Positions 22,907 to 34,160 of a stretch of 64,000 nucleotides of DNA are shown in pieces. Each line of letters starts with the position of its first letter. Position 1 is the first letter of the stretch. The notes below the pieces were generated by a model. That model saw only the letters and a program-made list of their open reading frames with translations, did not search any database and had not been told where the DNA came from. Source of the DNA: Panicum virgatum (Eukaryota > Streptophyta > Magnoliopsida > Poales > Poaceae); NCBI RefSeq assembly GCF_016808335.1, contig NC_053138.1, forward strand, positions 11,277,900-11,341,899, in the 5' to 3' direction. A program made the position numbers and the translations under genes.

Positions 22907-24013
22907 ATGGCGCACGAGAACAGTCCTCTCGTCAATTCCGATGTGCCCCAGGAGTTGCAGGTGCGTGCGCATGCATCGATCAGATCCCAGGATTTAATAG
23001 TTGCAGTTTGCAGTTCCTCTCCTCCTCTTCATCCTCCCTACATCTCTGATCTGATCATATCTCAACCCCTTTGGACCTTTTGGAATTTAATTAATGCCTT
23101 ACTGCCTTATACTCGATCCAGGACATCAAGCTTGTTGTACAGAGTGGCAACGAGACCATCCAGATCCTTGTCAAAGGGCACGTGATTATTGGAAGCAGCC
23201 CTCAAAACAGCGGCGGCGGCGGCGACGCGGCAGGACAAGGCACGGCCACGGTCGGGCAGCAGCAGGCCGACGACGATCCCCTGCAGGACATGCGCGGGTG
23301 GCTGATGGCAGCGGCCACCCTCTTCCTCGGCATGGCGTACCAGGCGGCGACCAAGCCGCCGCCCTGGATGCCCAGCGCCAAGGACGCCTTCGACGTGCAG
23401 TGGCCTTCTTCGGCAAGGACGGCGGCGGCCCAGCAGCTGGTTCCTCCGTCACCAAGAAACTAGCTCTGAGGGCGCTGGCGCACCTGGTGCTCAACACGAT
23501 GGCTTCCGCGATATCACTGGAGCTGGTGGTTCTGCTGCCCACGATGAGCAGGGCAACGCCTTGGCTCCGGGAGCATGTAATTAAACCATGTGTAGGGGTC
23601 GTAATGGGCCATGGCCCTAATGGCCTCTTCACAGCCCAATAAAATCCTTAAAATTTTTATTTCAAAAATACATATGTTTAGAGCCCGGCTCTTTTAGGGC
23701 CCGATCCTTAGATTTTCTAATTCAAAATGTTGGGCCCTTTACCACCCCTAACCATGTGGTCCTGATGCTCGCCTTCGTCACCGCCGTCAACTTGGTTAAC
23801 GCCATCTCCGAGGACATTCTCGTCGGGAATGTGGTTTCGGGCATCGTAATGGTCTTCCTTGGCCCAGTCATGTATTTCCTGTTGTGCGTTCGTATGGGCG
23901 GGGCTGCCATTCTCGTCCCAAGAGCGCGCAGCCTGCGGGCCTGTCTTCCCGCAGTACCACCACGTCTACCGGTTGCCATCCATTCCAGGCTGCTTGACCC
24001 GCAGCAGCCGTAG
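22907..24013 (+). pseudogene. membrane protein gene copy A (PGG-like family), disrupted
   Basis: Exon 1 (22907-22960, MAHENSPLVNSDVPQELQ) and exon 2 from 23122 (DIKLVVQSGNETIQIL...) parallel the intact copy at 44457. The frame then breaks. A 5 bp gain near 23394-23400 ends the first frame at 23463; the continuing homology (FFGKDGG, VTKKLALRALAHL) is in another frame until 23593, where a 158 bp hAT MITE is inserted. After it the homology resumes (VLMLAFVTAVNLVNAISED, 23756 on) in a third frame, needing one more 1 bp difference. The last segment ends at 24013 with its own stop and 3' region. At least three disabling changes make a functional product unlikely. Family assignment is by resemblance of the first membrane span region (MRGWLMAAATLFLGMAYQAA) to plant PGG-domain proteins. 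Confidence 0.82.
23593..23750. mobile_element. hAT MITE, 158 bp, in pseudogene A
   Basis: Terminal inverted repeats TAGGGGTCGTAATGGGCC and, inverted at the right, TAGGGGTGGTAAAGGGCCC, flanked by a perfect 8 bp duplication ACCATGTG (23585-23592 and 23751-23758). Copy B lacks it at the equivalent site, giving an empty-site comparison. Confidence 0.93.
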
Positions 24014-24469
24014 GTCTTGTCCTAGCTCAAATCAATAACAGGATTTTTTTTAATCTGGTGGATTTGCCTCATATATAATCTCTGTAGAGTGCTGCATTAT
24101 AAAAACCAGAGAAGCGCCCGCTTGTGTGCAAGGCGGTATATCAGCAGCAATGTATTTGGTTATTTTTTTAATTGTGTTTGATGCTCCATGCATGTGTTCA
24201 AATATTCGATGTGACGGGTACAGTAGGGAATTTTTTGAGAACTTGAGATGGCTTGAATGCTTGATAATGGATGCAATTTGAATTACCTATGGATCCAACA
24301 ATATTATATATACATGTAGCAATTAGCTGGTAATATTTTTTTATTAGCTGTATGTTGTATGCATTTTCTTGGCAGTTGGTAGCCAAAATTAAGAAAACAA
24401 CCGCCAAGTCATGGCAACCAACCACCCGGCCGGCATAATGTCACATTGGTCATGAAAAAATTGGGTAAT

Positions 24470-24640
24470 GCAAGCTTACAACACCACTGGCACTGCTGCA
24501 GCAGTCTTTCATCTTGCTACATCGATACAAAAAGCTTCAATCATGCTGCATCCTCATGTCAAAGCATGCATGACGCGACAGCACAAGGAGGCATCCCTGG
24601 TGTCTCGACGCGGCATCCGACCATTCTCTCGATTTCGGTC
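24470..24640 (-). pseudogene. PyrP2 gene remnant
   Basis: Two pieces of the minus-strand phosphatase gene at 53710-57459 lie fused here in the same orientation. 24480-24535 resembles its 3' flank near 53510-53575 (GTTGCAGCAG and ACCTCGATAC-like words). 24530-24635 resembles its exon 54340-54480 (AAGCTTCAATCATGC, GACGCGACAGCACAAGG, GGCATCCGACCATTCTCTC). The intervening exons are missing and the frame is broken. It sits just downstream of copy A, as the real gene sits downstream of copy B, so it is part of the same duplicated block. Confidence 0.7.
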
Positions 24641-24659
24641 CGATTCATCTCTTCATATG

Positions 24660-25945
24660 TAATGAAATTGCACGATAAAGCATGAGATGCGCGCGCTCTC
24701 CGACGGCCAAGCGAGGTTCCAAGACCGTGCATCCAACCCTCTGCGACGCCAGCCCAGACCATGGATGGCCTCCGGCTGCTGATGCCGCCGCACCTCGCCG
24801 CGGTGCTCCGACACAGAAACGAGGGCGACCGAGTGACCGCCTGGCTGCGATAATGTCAGTGTCACTCGCCGCCAGGGCCCCAAGTGTCGCCGGGCTCATC
24901 TCGTCCGGTCCGCAGGAGCACCGCAGCCGCGCTGCGCCGCCGGCCTCGCGTCCTGACGGCGCGCCCTGTGCGGGCGGCACCGGTACGTCTGCCTGGTCCG
25001 CTCGCGCCACAGCTGCCACCGTCGCTGGCAAAGCGAGCAAGCCCTCAGCCAGCGCCACCGCGGCCTTGGGCCAGTGCATCAGACGGGGACCGGCCGATCA
25101 GGGCCGCAGAATATGAATCCGACGGCTGGTTGGTGCCCAGGCCAGGGGGTGGACGGTATTTGAAATACCGCAAATACCGTCCACCCTCGGCGTCCAAGGA
25201 AACGCCCGCGCGCCTCCACGCCGCCGGTGTCCCGTCCCCTCCGTCGTGGACACCTCGGAGGCGGAACCATGCCTCTTTGCATCTAGCCAGCGGAGCGCCA
25301 CGCTAAGGGTCCGAGTCCGACGGTTTGCTGGGCTTCGCGGGAGCGAACGCCATGCGGCGGATATGGCGCGCGGGCGAAGCTCTGCCGGAACGCCGGCGGC
25401 CGGCTCCTCCGCGGCACCACTCGATCGATCCCGTGCACCGCCGGAGAGAGTCGCAGCCGTCAGACCGACCATCGCTAGCCTCCGCCGGCCCTGCTCTTCC
25501 TCTCGGAGCCCTTCTGTATGTTGAGTTGTTGACACTAGCTGATGGCGGGGGCCACGCTCTCCATGTCCGTGGGCGTCGCCATCGCGATCCAGCGGGCCGT
25601 GACGCGCGGCCGCCGGCTGGGACGGGGGCTGGCATGCACCGTCAGGCCGTGAGGATTTACGGCCAAGTTCTCTGAAGCGTTTGTTCATGCTGCTGGCGCT
25701 ACTGTTCCTGCTTGCAACTCGCCGGGCGATGATGGCCTGCGCATCTCCATCTTGGTCGCCTTCGCCTTCGCCATGGGCGCCTCCGGCGACTCATGGCCCG
25801 TCTGCACCACGGCGACAGTGTCCGTCCTAATCTTCAGGCAACGCTGCGGAGAGAATTCCTAAGAGCGAATTTGTTGGACGGGAATCGGCTTTGGCACTAA
25901 AACGGATGTCTTGATCGTATTCCAAGGATTTGTGGCAAAGCAAAT
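24660..25945 (+). repeat. GC-rich repeat unit 1 (palindrome family)
   Basis: First of at least five related units of about 0.5-1.4 kb. Units 1 and 2 are direct tandem copies (the matching tails at 25802 and 27195 are 1393 bp apart). At its centre lies the near-palindrome at 25147-25186. Open frames exist on both strands but shift between copies, so no coding frame is conserved. Readings such as LRISILVAFAFAMGAS near 25735 suggest a decayed membrane-protein gene, but this is weak. Confidence 0.7.
25147..25186. repeat. near-palindrome, copy 1 (16 bp arms)
   Basis: GGGTGGACGGTATTTG (25147-25162) and its exact complement (25171-25186) around AAATACCG. The second half of the shorter 31 bp palindrome of copies 2-4 is present here as a partial extra duplication. 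Confidence 0.92.
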
Positions 25946-25984
25946 TTTAATTTCGTCGCATTTCGGGTACAAAACAGATAAGCA

Positions 25985-27390
25985 CCTCACCATCTCTCCA
26001 GTCTCCACAAGCGCGAGTCTATTCTGTGGCCTCCGACACGCAGGCACGCAGCGGGCGCTCTCCGGCGGCCAAGTGACCAAGGCTGCATCCATCCCTCCAA
26101 TTCTGAGTTCTGAGACGGCAGCCCACCATGGATGGCCTCCGGCTTCCGATGCTGTAGCGCGCCGCGGAGGCGGAGCTCGGGACGCAGAAACGAGGACGAC
26201 CAAGTGGCCTGGCACCTGCCTGCGACGGCAGGGGCTGCAGGGCACAAAAGTATCGCCGCGCTCATCTCGTCCGCAGGAGCGCCGCCGCCGCGCCGCGACG
26301 CGTTGCGTTGCGGACAGGCTCTTTCATTGCCTGGTGCTGCGCCAGGTTCGGTCCTTGCTTGCGGCGGCGCCAATTCCACGCGGGAGCACCTTCTGGTCGC
26401 CGAGGGCGGCGTGGCACAGCGACATGCGTCTCGCCGGAGCCCGGACGGAGGCCGGACGGCGGAAACCGGCGCGGTAGTTCCGCAAACAAGTCTGGCCGAG
26501 CTTGCGCCATGGCTGGCCTGGCCACCGTCGCTGGCAAAGCGAGCACGTCCTCAGCCGCAGAGCACCGCGGTCCGCGGCCTTGGGCCGGCGCGCCAGACAA
26601 GGAAGAGAGACTCCTTCGATGAGCCGATCTGGTCCGCACAATACGAATCTGACGGCTGGTAGGTGCCCAGGGGGTGGACGGTATTTGAAATACCGTCCAC
26701 CCGGGTCCAAGGAAACGCCCGCGCGCCTCCACGCCGCGGCACGCCGCCGGAGCGACGCGGCACTCGCCTCCCTAGCTCCCGTCCCTCCGTCGTGGACACC
26801 TCGGAGGCGGAGCCATGCCTCTTTTCATCTAGCCAGCGCCACGCTAAGGGTCCGACGGTTAGCTGGGCTTCGCACGGCATGCGGCGGACATGGCGCGCGG
26901 GAGAAGCTCTGCCGGGACGCCGGCGGCCGGCTCCTCCGTGGCGCTACTCGATCGATCCCGTGCGCCGCCGGAGAGAGTCGCAGCCGTCAGACAGACCATC
27001 TCTAGCCTCCCCCGGCCCTGCTCTTCCTCTCGGATCCCTTGTGTTGACACTGGTTGATGGCGGTGGCCACGCCCTCCGTGGGCGTCGCCGTCGCGTTCCA
27101 TGACGCGCGGCCGCCGGCTGGGACGGGGGCTGGCACGCACCGTCAGGCCGTGAGGATTTACGGCCACGTTCTCTGAAGCGTTTGTTTCTGGCCCGTCTGC
27201 ACCACGGCGATAGTGTCCGTCCTAATCTTCAGGCAACGCTGCGGAAAGAATTTCTAAGAGCGAATTTGGTGGACGGGAATCGGCTTTGGCACTAAAACGG
27301 ATGTCTTGATCGTATTCAAAGGATTTGTGGCAAAGCACATTTTCTTCGCATTTCGGGTAGAAAACTGATAGGCTCTTGCGACAGGGCACA
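25985..27390 (+). repeat. GC-rich repeat unit 2, tandem to unit 1
   Basis: Parallels unit 1 from the GATGGCCTCCGGC region through the palindrome, then the GACACCTCGGAGGCGGA, CGATCGATCCCGTGC and ACGGATGTCTTGATCGTATT words. Long open frames occur on both strands but are not conserved between units. Confidence 0.72.
26672..26702. repeat. near-palindrome, copy 2 (perfect 15 bp arms)
   Basis: GGGTGGACGGTATTT, one central G, then the exact complement AAATACCGTCCACCC. Confidence 0.94.
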
Positions 27391-27851
27391 AGGGGCGGTC
27401 GCGCTGAACCTGATGAGCATGAGCATCCATGGTTCGTCGCTGTTATGGACATGTGCTTTCTCAATGCTGCACGGATCCAGCCAAGTAATTTCTGACTCTT
27501 GCGACATCGTGCTTAAATTTCACCATATCCGCATGTCACCCTCAAAGATTTGGCAATGGCGACGTGAATGTGGGATTTGTTCGCAACCCTGCCTTTCCTT
27601 CTGTCATCTACTTACAAGTGAATCCTGACTTTTTGTTTATGAGTTCAACTAGCATGATGGACAATTCAGTCACCCGCTTCACATACTCTTTGGAATAGCC
27701 GAGTAGGCCAGCTCTAAAAACTGGAAATTGTCTGAATCCCAATTGCCACACAACATTTCGTCTGCAAATAATGGAAAAGGAATCAATTTATATGGTACTT
27801 GAGACATTCATATAGTACTTGCTACAACAGTTCTGTTGAGTGCCTACCTGC

Positions 27852-28444
27852 TCAATATTCAGAACCACAAGTGATCTCCAAGGGCAGAATGATGGCTCTC
27901 TTAGCCTTTGCAACGAGATCATTAACTTCAACCTACAATGGACAAAGTAAAATGTTTGTTAAAAGGATGCTGTTTTCAATCATAATTCTAATCTGGTCAT
28001 TTTTGCCATTGCAAGTAACATTAACACACCTTGAAATCATTCACCTCACAAGCCCCATCGAGGAAATCCAAGCCAACATTGAGAAGATAATCTTCGAATT
28101 ATTCAAAAGGATTGACAATCTAAACTATAATCATATCTAGATTAAATCGATACACTGGTATTAGAGATGGTTACCTCTGGTAGGTAGCAAGAGTCCACAT
28201 CGGAGAACCTAATCACATTTCCTCGTCTAATGCCAAGCTTCTCAGCATTACAATTATACGCCACCTAGATAAATCTAAAGAGTTGTGATATGGCCAACAA
28301 CACATATAGATCAAATTTAGTTATACCTCGTCTACAATGAAGCCGTCAGTGATTTTGTATTTGTAACTGAGCTAATCTTGGCGTACAATGTCCAAAAGCT
28401 TCACAGTTCCAAAGGACATACCAAACATAGGACGAGCAATACAG
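27852..28444 (-). pseudogene. Do-like (DegP/HtrA type 14) protease pseudogene, PDZ part
   Basis: Minus-strand exons with good splice sites: 28327-28444 (reads RPMFGMSFGTVKLLDIVRQD, stop, then YKITDGFIVDE), 28175-28264 (30 codons; NAEKLGIRRGNVIRFSD, a PDZ-like core), about 28030-28130 (EDYLLNVGLDFLDGACEV) and 27852-27932 (VEVNDLVAKAKRAIILPLEI, stop). Order and motifs match what I recall of the C-terminal region of plant protease Do-like 14 relatives. In-frame stops in the first and third exons and the missing protease domain make it a pseudogene. A 3' exon may lie at 27640-27770. Confidence 0.65.
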
Positions 28445-28539
28445 CTGCAATAATTAGGATTAAGAAACTCAGATCTAAAAATTAAATTTTGATTTAATCC
28501 AATGAAAGCAGAACCACAAGAATAGATAATCGTCACTTT

Positions 28540-28635
28540 AAAGACTCATTGTTTTTAGCATATATTTAGCTTGTCCAATAATTGTGTTATCATTTATTGG
28601 AGAAACTAAATATATGCTAAAAACAATGAGTCTTT
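28540..28635. repeat. perfect 30 bp inverted repeat (hairpin), 36 bp loop
   Basis: Arms 28540-28569 and 28606-28635 are exactly complementary over 30 bp. Within the loop TCCAATAA (28574-28581) pairs with TTATTGGA (28594-28601), extending the fold. It could be a small foldback transposon or a small-RNA-producing hairpin. Confidence 0.92.
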
Positions 28636-28789
28636 TAACGAACCCAAACTTGGTACACATTTCGATCACTGGTTGTTTAACACCATTTTTATGTTTCTCA
28701 ACTGCAACATATCCCAAGTTTCAACTTATATTATCATACTCGATGGTCATGATCGATGGGGAACAACTCATCCAAGATAGCAATAGTGA

Positions 28790-29640
28790 TGGTAATTGTA
28801 GGAAGGATAGAATTGGTGTAATGGATCGATTGTATTAGCTTGAGGTCTCGGCCGGTATATATAAGAGTACAAGACTTGGGGTGCAAGGCAACCCCACCGG
28901 ATATGTATGGCAGTCCGGATACAATATCTAAACTACCAAATATACTCTAACATCCCCCCGCAGTCACAACGGGAGCACTGCAGACGGTGAGACTGGAGGA
29001 GAAGCCTAAGGTAGAAACCGACAGACTGACATCCCCCCGCAGTTGTAGCGTCGGCGCAATGCGGATGCTGCGACTGGAGAGAACCAGCGAGAAACTCATG
29101 CGGATGGTAGCCCTTTGTGCTGATGTCGAGATAGCCGAGATGAAGGAGCCATGGTCGAAGATGCCGTGCGTAGAGTAGCCGTGGTCGACGTAGAGCTGTC
29201 GAAGTTGCCGAAGACGAGGTAGCCGCACATGAAGCCGCGGGCGCACGAGGAGGCGCCATGGTAGTGGCGTAATGGAGAAGACGCCGGAGACGAAGATGGC
29301 GACGCGTCGAGGCAGTCGTAGAGGGAGCGATGCCAAAGTCGATGCAGTCAGGCCATCGAGCGACACATGCCCGAGTTTGCCAGGCTCGGGAACGCATCGG
29401 GGACGATGGGCACGCACCGGTGTTGCCAATACCGGACGTGCAAGGGAGGATGCACAACCAGACGCCGTCGCCGAGGGACCAGCAGAGAAGGCCTCCATGG
29501 CGGTCGCAGGCGCAGAAAAAGGCGAGGTAGAAGACACCAACGCCTGCTGTTGCTGGAGTAGACGAAGTAGCCGGGGACGAGATGGCGATGCTGGCGACAT
29601 GGTTGTGCTAGACGATGTTGGACATTAATATGTTAGACAT
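28790..29640 (+). mobile_element. Ty1/copia retrotransposon fragment (LTR end and leader)
   Basis: Sequence up to TACTCTAACA (28952) resembles the end of a grass copia LTR (TATATATAAGAGTACAAG, GCAAGGCAACCCCACCGG). It is followed by a GC-rich leader with two copies of the ACATCCCCCCGCAGT motif (28951 and 29029), familiar from grass copia elements. No pol ORF; truncated near 29640. The 5' boundary is uncertain. Confidence 0.5.
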
Positions 29641-29704
29641 TGAATATCATTCTACCCTGAAGGTGTAGAAAATATTTATATTGTAACTCTCTTAATCTGT
29701 CTAG

Positions 29705-29797
29705 GTTGACCCCAAGTCTGCCGCATGGAAGCAGGGCATTAGAAGTGGGAATGTGATTGTTTCCTTTGATGAGCAGCCTCCTAAACCTCTGCTGGAG
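29705..29797 (+). pseudogene. Do-like protease PDZ exon fragment
   Basis: A 31-codon open segment between a CTAG acceptor and a GTGATA donor reads VDPKSAAWKQGIRSGNVIVS..., matching the PDZ carboxylate-loop region of DegP/HtrA-type proteins. It is on the opposite strand from the pseudogene at 27852-28444. Other exons are not recognisable with confidence. Confidence 0.5.
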
Positions 29798-29799
29798 GT

Positions 29800-31860
29800 G
29801 ATAAATATATCTCATATCTATATGCCAATAATCTAGTTATTACTAGCTTACATGGTCTATCTTTCCGAGCAGTTTGAAGTTTTTCTATTGTCTCTTGGTT
29901 TAAAGCACCTCCATGGGACACACACAGAGGTTGATTTCAAGGTGTGATTAGTTAGTTGTTACATACAATGGTGAAAAGAATTTATCAGAATGATTGAAAA
30001 TAGCAAAATTATTTACAAATGTGTATTGTACCTTGTAGCTGTAAGTTCAAGATCCCGACAATGTTCAGAGAAGCATTACCTTGCATGTTCCATTCTCTGA
30101 TGTTGCCAATGTGAGTGGTTATGTTATAGCACATTCTCTGCATCTCTCCTGACATCCATATTTGCACCATTGTCTGTGGAGCATGATAATGCATATGTTG
30201 TCACATGTTGAGTTTGACATGTGCATTTGGATTAATTCTTTAGATGACACTGGAATATTTTGGATTAATTCCTTAGATGACACTGGAATAAACATATATC
30301 CCATATCTGCCACTGCTAAACCAGATATCCCTCAAATGCCACAGGAGTTGATTTGCCCATGACATTGCCAGTCTCATATAACAAATTGACTCAAAAACTC
30401 ATATAACAGGAGTTGATCTCTCACAATGGCATAGAAGCAATTATTCTGATGATTTTCATTTTTGTGGGCCAAGAAATTCCTTCTATGCAAAATTGTAGTG
30501 TTCCCTTGCGTGCCAAAGTTTTAGTTTATGTGCCACAGGTTGAAATTGTGCTTCTCTTGTTTGCCACTACTGTTAGATCCGTCCAAAACTGTAGCGGATA
30601 GTATTGACTATCTTTCATGACACTTCACTGCATTGCTGAAAGAATGACAATACCCACTGCTTTTACAAAAATCACCATTGTCTGGTCACCACTACGTTAC
30701 ATGAGGCCAATGCATACACTTATGATTTTGGAAACTTCTACCGTTTATTTTAAGTTTATTTGGTTCTTTTGGCAAGTTTGGCAAAAAGCATGAAGTCTGG
30801 GTGCCCTGTGGCAGAAATTATTTTGTTTTAGTTACTTACGTCACTGGATAACTTGTATAAACTGACTATTTTTCTTTTTGTGATTGTATTTGATGGGTGC
30901 AGGTTCTGAGCTGAGTGCTGTCGTGCGTGCTGTGTCATATACTCATATGCTCTTCTGCATCCTGACTTTGTTTTTGTGTATGTGCGTTGCAGAACAAGTA
31001 TGTTGAATAGTCGGGGTCTCCATACCATTGTACTTTTACGGCTGGAGTGTAACATTTCGAATGAGAAATAGGACTGACAGAATATGTAATCTCTCAGCTG
31101 GAATAGTAAATTTCTGGAGCTTGACTAGCTTGATTAATGGTTCTGTTTATTATAATTGCTGTGAAACCGTAGCTATCTAAGCAAGAGCGACCCAAAAGTA
31201 GTCCTTGGATCATTCTTGCCCTCTTCTTAATGATGAGATGACAAGTAAAAGGGCTTAAGGGCAGGCAAGGTCTACTTTCAGTTACTCTCCGGACCATTGT
31301 GTCTCTGTTCAAAACAATGTCGAACCCACAAGTTAACAAGTGCTTGTCTCAGCTTTGAATTGTTATTTGCTCAGTTCTTTTCGCTGACTCGTGGAACTTG
31401 AAGACGCCCCTGATGCTAAAAGAAGCATCACCCGTTTACCACTCTTTGATTAATATCTAGTTATAAATAACCAGCTGCACCGCACGGCGTCGGCGTCGGC
31501 GACCGCTGCAAGCCACGCCACCAGCCATACCACGCGACTCTCATGTCCAGCCGCAGCTCTGGTCTCCCGCGCGCCTGTGCCAACGACCCTAGCAGCTCCT
31601 GCGGCATGCTGCGGCTCACCGGAGAGCCGCCGCATTCCGGCAATCCCTGCCTGCAATTTCCCGAACTCTGCAACCCTTCGCCTCGTCCCATGAGTTGGCC
31701 TGGTGGATTGGTTGGTTCTACCTCTGAATTTCGCTGGACAGACCATCAGAGGCCAATCCAATCAACAATTCAGGGATCGATTTACTGAACATAGCAAGAT
31801 CAGTGCCGCACTGAATTGAACCTGCCATGGTCAGGAATTCTACTTTCCTGTTGACTGACT
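29800..31860. other. no intact gene; degenerate sequence with a 33 bp tandem repeat
   Basis: At 30227-30292 two copies of a 33 bp unit (GGATTAATTC...GACACTGGAATA) encode an 11-residue repeat in one plus frame, but the surrounding frame shows no known domain. Elsewhere only scattered short frames are visible. The end of the Do-like fragment's gene might extend to about 31010, but I cannot support exons. Confidence 0.35.
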
Positions 31861-31869
31861 GACGGACAG

Positions 31870-32075
31870 ACATGAAAAATCAGTAGAAAGAAAAATCAGT
31901 TCGGAACTCAGACCAATATAATCGTAGCAGGGATGATAGTAATCATGATTCCAGAATTGGTCTCTAGCTACCCTTGTCTTGCCATCGAAACCTGCAAAAT
32001 CAGCCGATTGGTTCCCTGTAATTTGGTCGCTTGAAGAAGTCTGACTGATATTTACGCATTCATGCTGTTTCTCTG
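31870..32075 (+). repeat. direct repeat flanking GC-rich units, copy 1
   Basis: Similar to 34861-35047, sharing AAAAATCAGTTC, AATCGTAGCAG-like words and CTGACTGATATTTACGCATT. The two copies bracket units 3 and 4, suggesting a duplicated larger block. Confidence 0.7.
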
Positions 32076-32209
32076 AAGATTCAAATCTTTCTCAGTCATA
32101 CTGTTTCTCTGAAGATACAAATCGTCCCTCTCTGCCATTTTCTCTTTCGCTGATCAGAATGCCTCGCATTGTACTTGTACCTGGCAACATTAATTCCTGC
32201 CCGATTCAT

Positions 32210-33345
32210 CTTCAACATGACATTTTGCAAAATAAAGCATGAGAAACATAGACTGAAGTAACCACACAAGCATGGAGTCTGGAATCTGGATGGGGCGGCG
32301 CCCAGGGGCATGGCGTGTGCGGCGTCGGTGCAGCCGCACCATGTCTGCGGTCTGTGGTCTGCACAAGCGCGCGTCTCTGGTCCGACGGCAGCCCGCGCAT
32401 CCAACCCTCCTCTTCAGAGTTCTGAGACGGCATCCAGCCCACCACGCACGGCCTCCGGTTGCTGACGCCGGCATGCCGCAGCGGGCCGCGGAGCTCCGAC
32501 ACAGAAAAGAGGGCGATCGAGTGATCGCCTGGCGCACAGCAGGACCCAAAAGTGTCGCCGGCCGGGCTCATCTTGTCCGCAGGAGCGCCGCCGCCGCCGC
32601 GTCGCGTCGCGCCAAGTTATTCGGTCGCTGCGGCCTGCCGACCTTGCGCAGTTGCGCCTGGCGCGCCAATTCCACGCGAGCATCTTCCGGTCGCCTCTGG
32701 TCTACGTGGCGCGTCCAGTGCGGGCGGCACCGGGACGTTGGCCTGGTCGCGCTCGCGCCACGGCTGGCCACCGTCGCTGGCAAAGGACCAAGTCCTCAGC
32801 CAGCAGAGCACCGGGAACGCCAGATGAGGAAGAGAGACTCGTTCGATGCGCCGATCTGGGCCTCACAATATCGATCCGGCGGCTGGTAGGTGCCCGGGGT
32901 GGATGGTATTTGAAATACCGTCCACCCTCGGTGTCCAAGGAAACGCCGCGGCCCGTGGCTCGCCGGAGAGGCGCGGAACTCTGCAGGTCTCCTTAGCTTC
33001 TATCCCGTCCGGCGTGGACACCTTGGAGACATGCGTCTTTGCATCTAGCCAGCGACATGCTAAGAGATCGATGGTGTGCTGGGTAGGTTCGGCGGGAGCG
33101 AACGGCATGTGTGGCAGACAGGGCGCGCGGACGAACTGCCGAGACGCCGGCGGTCGGCTCCTCCGCGTCGCCGTGCCCCTGCCGGAGAGAGTCAGTGAGT
33201 CACAGCCAGCCTCAGTCGTTCCTGCTCTTCGTGGGCATCGTCATCGCGTTCCAGGCAGCGATGCGACATTGCGACCGCCTGCCTGGATGGGGGGCGACCG
33301 GGCGACCATGGCTCAGAGCAATTCTTATTTGGAGCAACTGAATAA
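32210..33345 (+). repeat. GC-rich repeat unit 3
   Basis: Same orientation and order of words as units 1 and 2 (CGACACAGAAA, CTCATCTTGTCCGCAGGAGC, palindrome, GTCCAAGGAAACGCC, GGAGACATGCGTCTTTGCAT), with indels. Confidence 0.68.
32897..32927. repeat. near-palindrome, copy 3
   Basis: GGGTGGATGGTATTT, G, AAATACCGTCCACCC; one mismatch between the 15 bp arms. Confidence 0.9.
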
Positions 33346-33499
33346 CTGACGGCGCCTGGCCTGGAGGCGGCCACGGCCCTGCTGCTTGCGACGGCGGCGC
33401 GCCATCATCGCCACCGCCCAACATGGCGGAGACTTTGTTACTTGCCAGCCTGTGACAGTGTGACATCCACCATCGGCGCGTCCTCGCCGTGCGGCGCGA

Positions 33500-34160
33500 T
33501 CTGTTTCCGCCACCAGCTTCAACAGGCCGGGCACAGAGCCGCGTCGCGCCCCTGGCCGTGAGCGCGGCGAGGACTCCGAGAGGAAGTGCCGCGACGGATC
33601 GGAGGCGCCGATTCGGCAGACATCTGTGACTCTTTACGTTGGGCCACGGGATCGAAGAGGATCTGGGCTGAGCTGGCCGCTGACGCCGGCGTCTCGGCGG
33701 AGCATCGTCGCGCCCTGTGTCCGCCACATGCCGTCCCGTGGCGCCGGGCAAGGCGGCCAGCATCCCCGGCTCGCCGTGGCAGGACCCAGGCGCGGACGGT
33801 ATTCCAGATACCGACCGGCCGGGTGGACGGTATTTGAAATACCGTCCGCCCCTGGATGCCTAAAAGCCGTTCGATTGGACATGTGCGGTCTGGATTGGCG
33901 GATTAGAGGGCATGTCATTCTCAGGAGCGTCTTCCCCGCAGGCGCGCGCGGTCCGGCAGCCGGTGGCCGCGGTGGCCCGGCCGCTCGGGAGAAGCGGCAA
34001 CTTGCTCACTCCGCCGGCGACGGCGGCCAGTGGTGGCGCGATCATCCTTGTTCGTTTGCCGCAGGTCCGTGATTCCGTGAGCATGCTGCAGTAGGAACGA
34101 GACACGCATCATCCTTGTTCTTTTTTGCCGCAACTGCAATAATCCTTCTTCTTGATGAGC
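33500..34160 (-). repeat. GC-rich repeat unit 4, inverted
   Basis: Related to units 1-3 but in opposite orientation. Read on the minus strand, the palindrome is preceded by words equivalent to GAATCCGACGGCT and followed by ACGCCGGCG and CTCTCGGAGT words of units 1-3. Similar to unit 5 along its length. Confidence 0.6.
33821..33851. repeat. near-palindrome, copy 4
   Basis: GGGTGGACGGTATTT, G, AAATACCGTCCGCCC; one mismatch. A degraded extra half-copy (CGGACGGTATTCCAGATACCG) lies just left at 33793. Confidence 0.88.

Noticed and set aside
24645..27167. Many 100-196 codon frames on both strands
   Set aside because: GC-rich repeat units; the frames are not preserved between tandem copies, so they are composition artefacts or decayed sequence.
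30162..30601. Two plus-strand frames, one with an 11-residue repeat
   Set aside because: The repeat is a 33 bp DNA duplication; no start, splice or domain evidence supports a gene.
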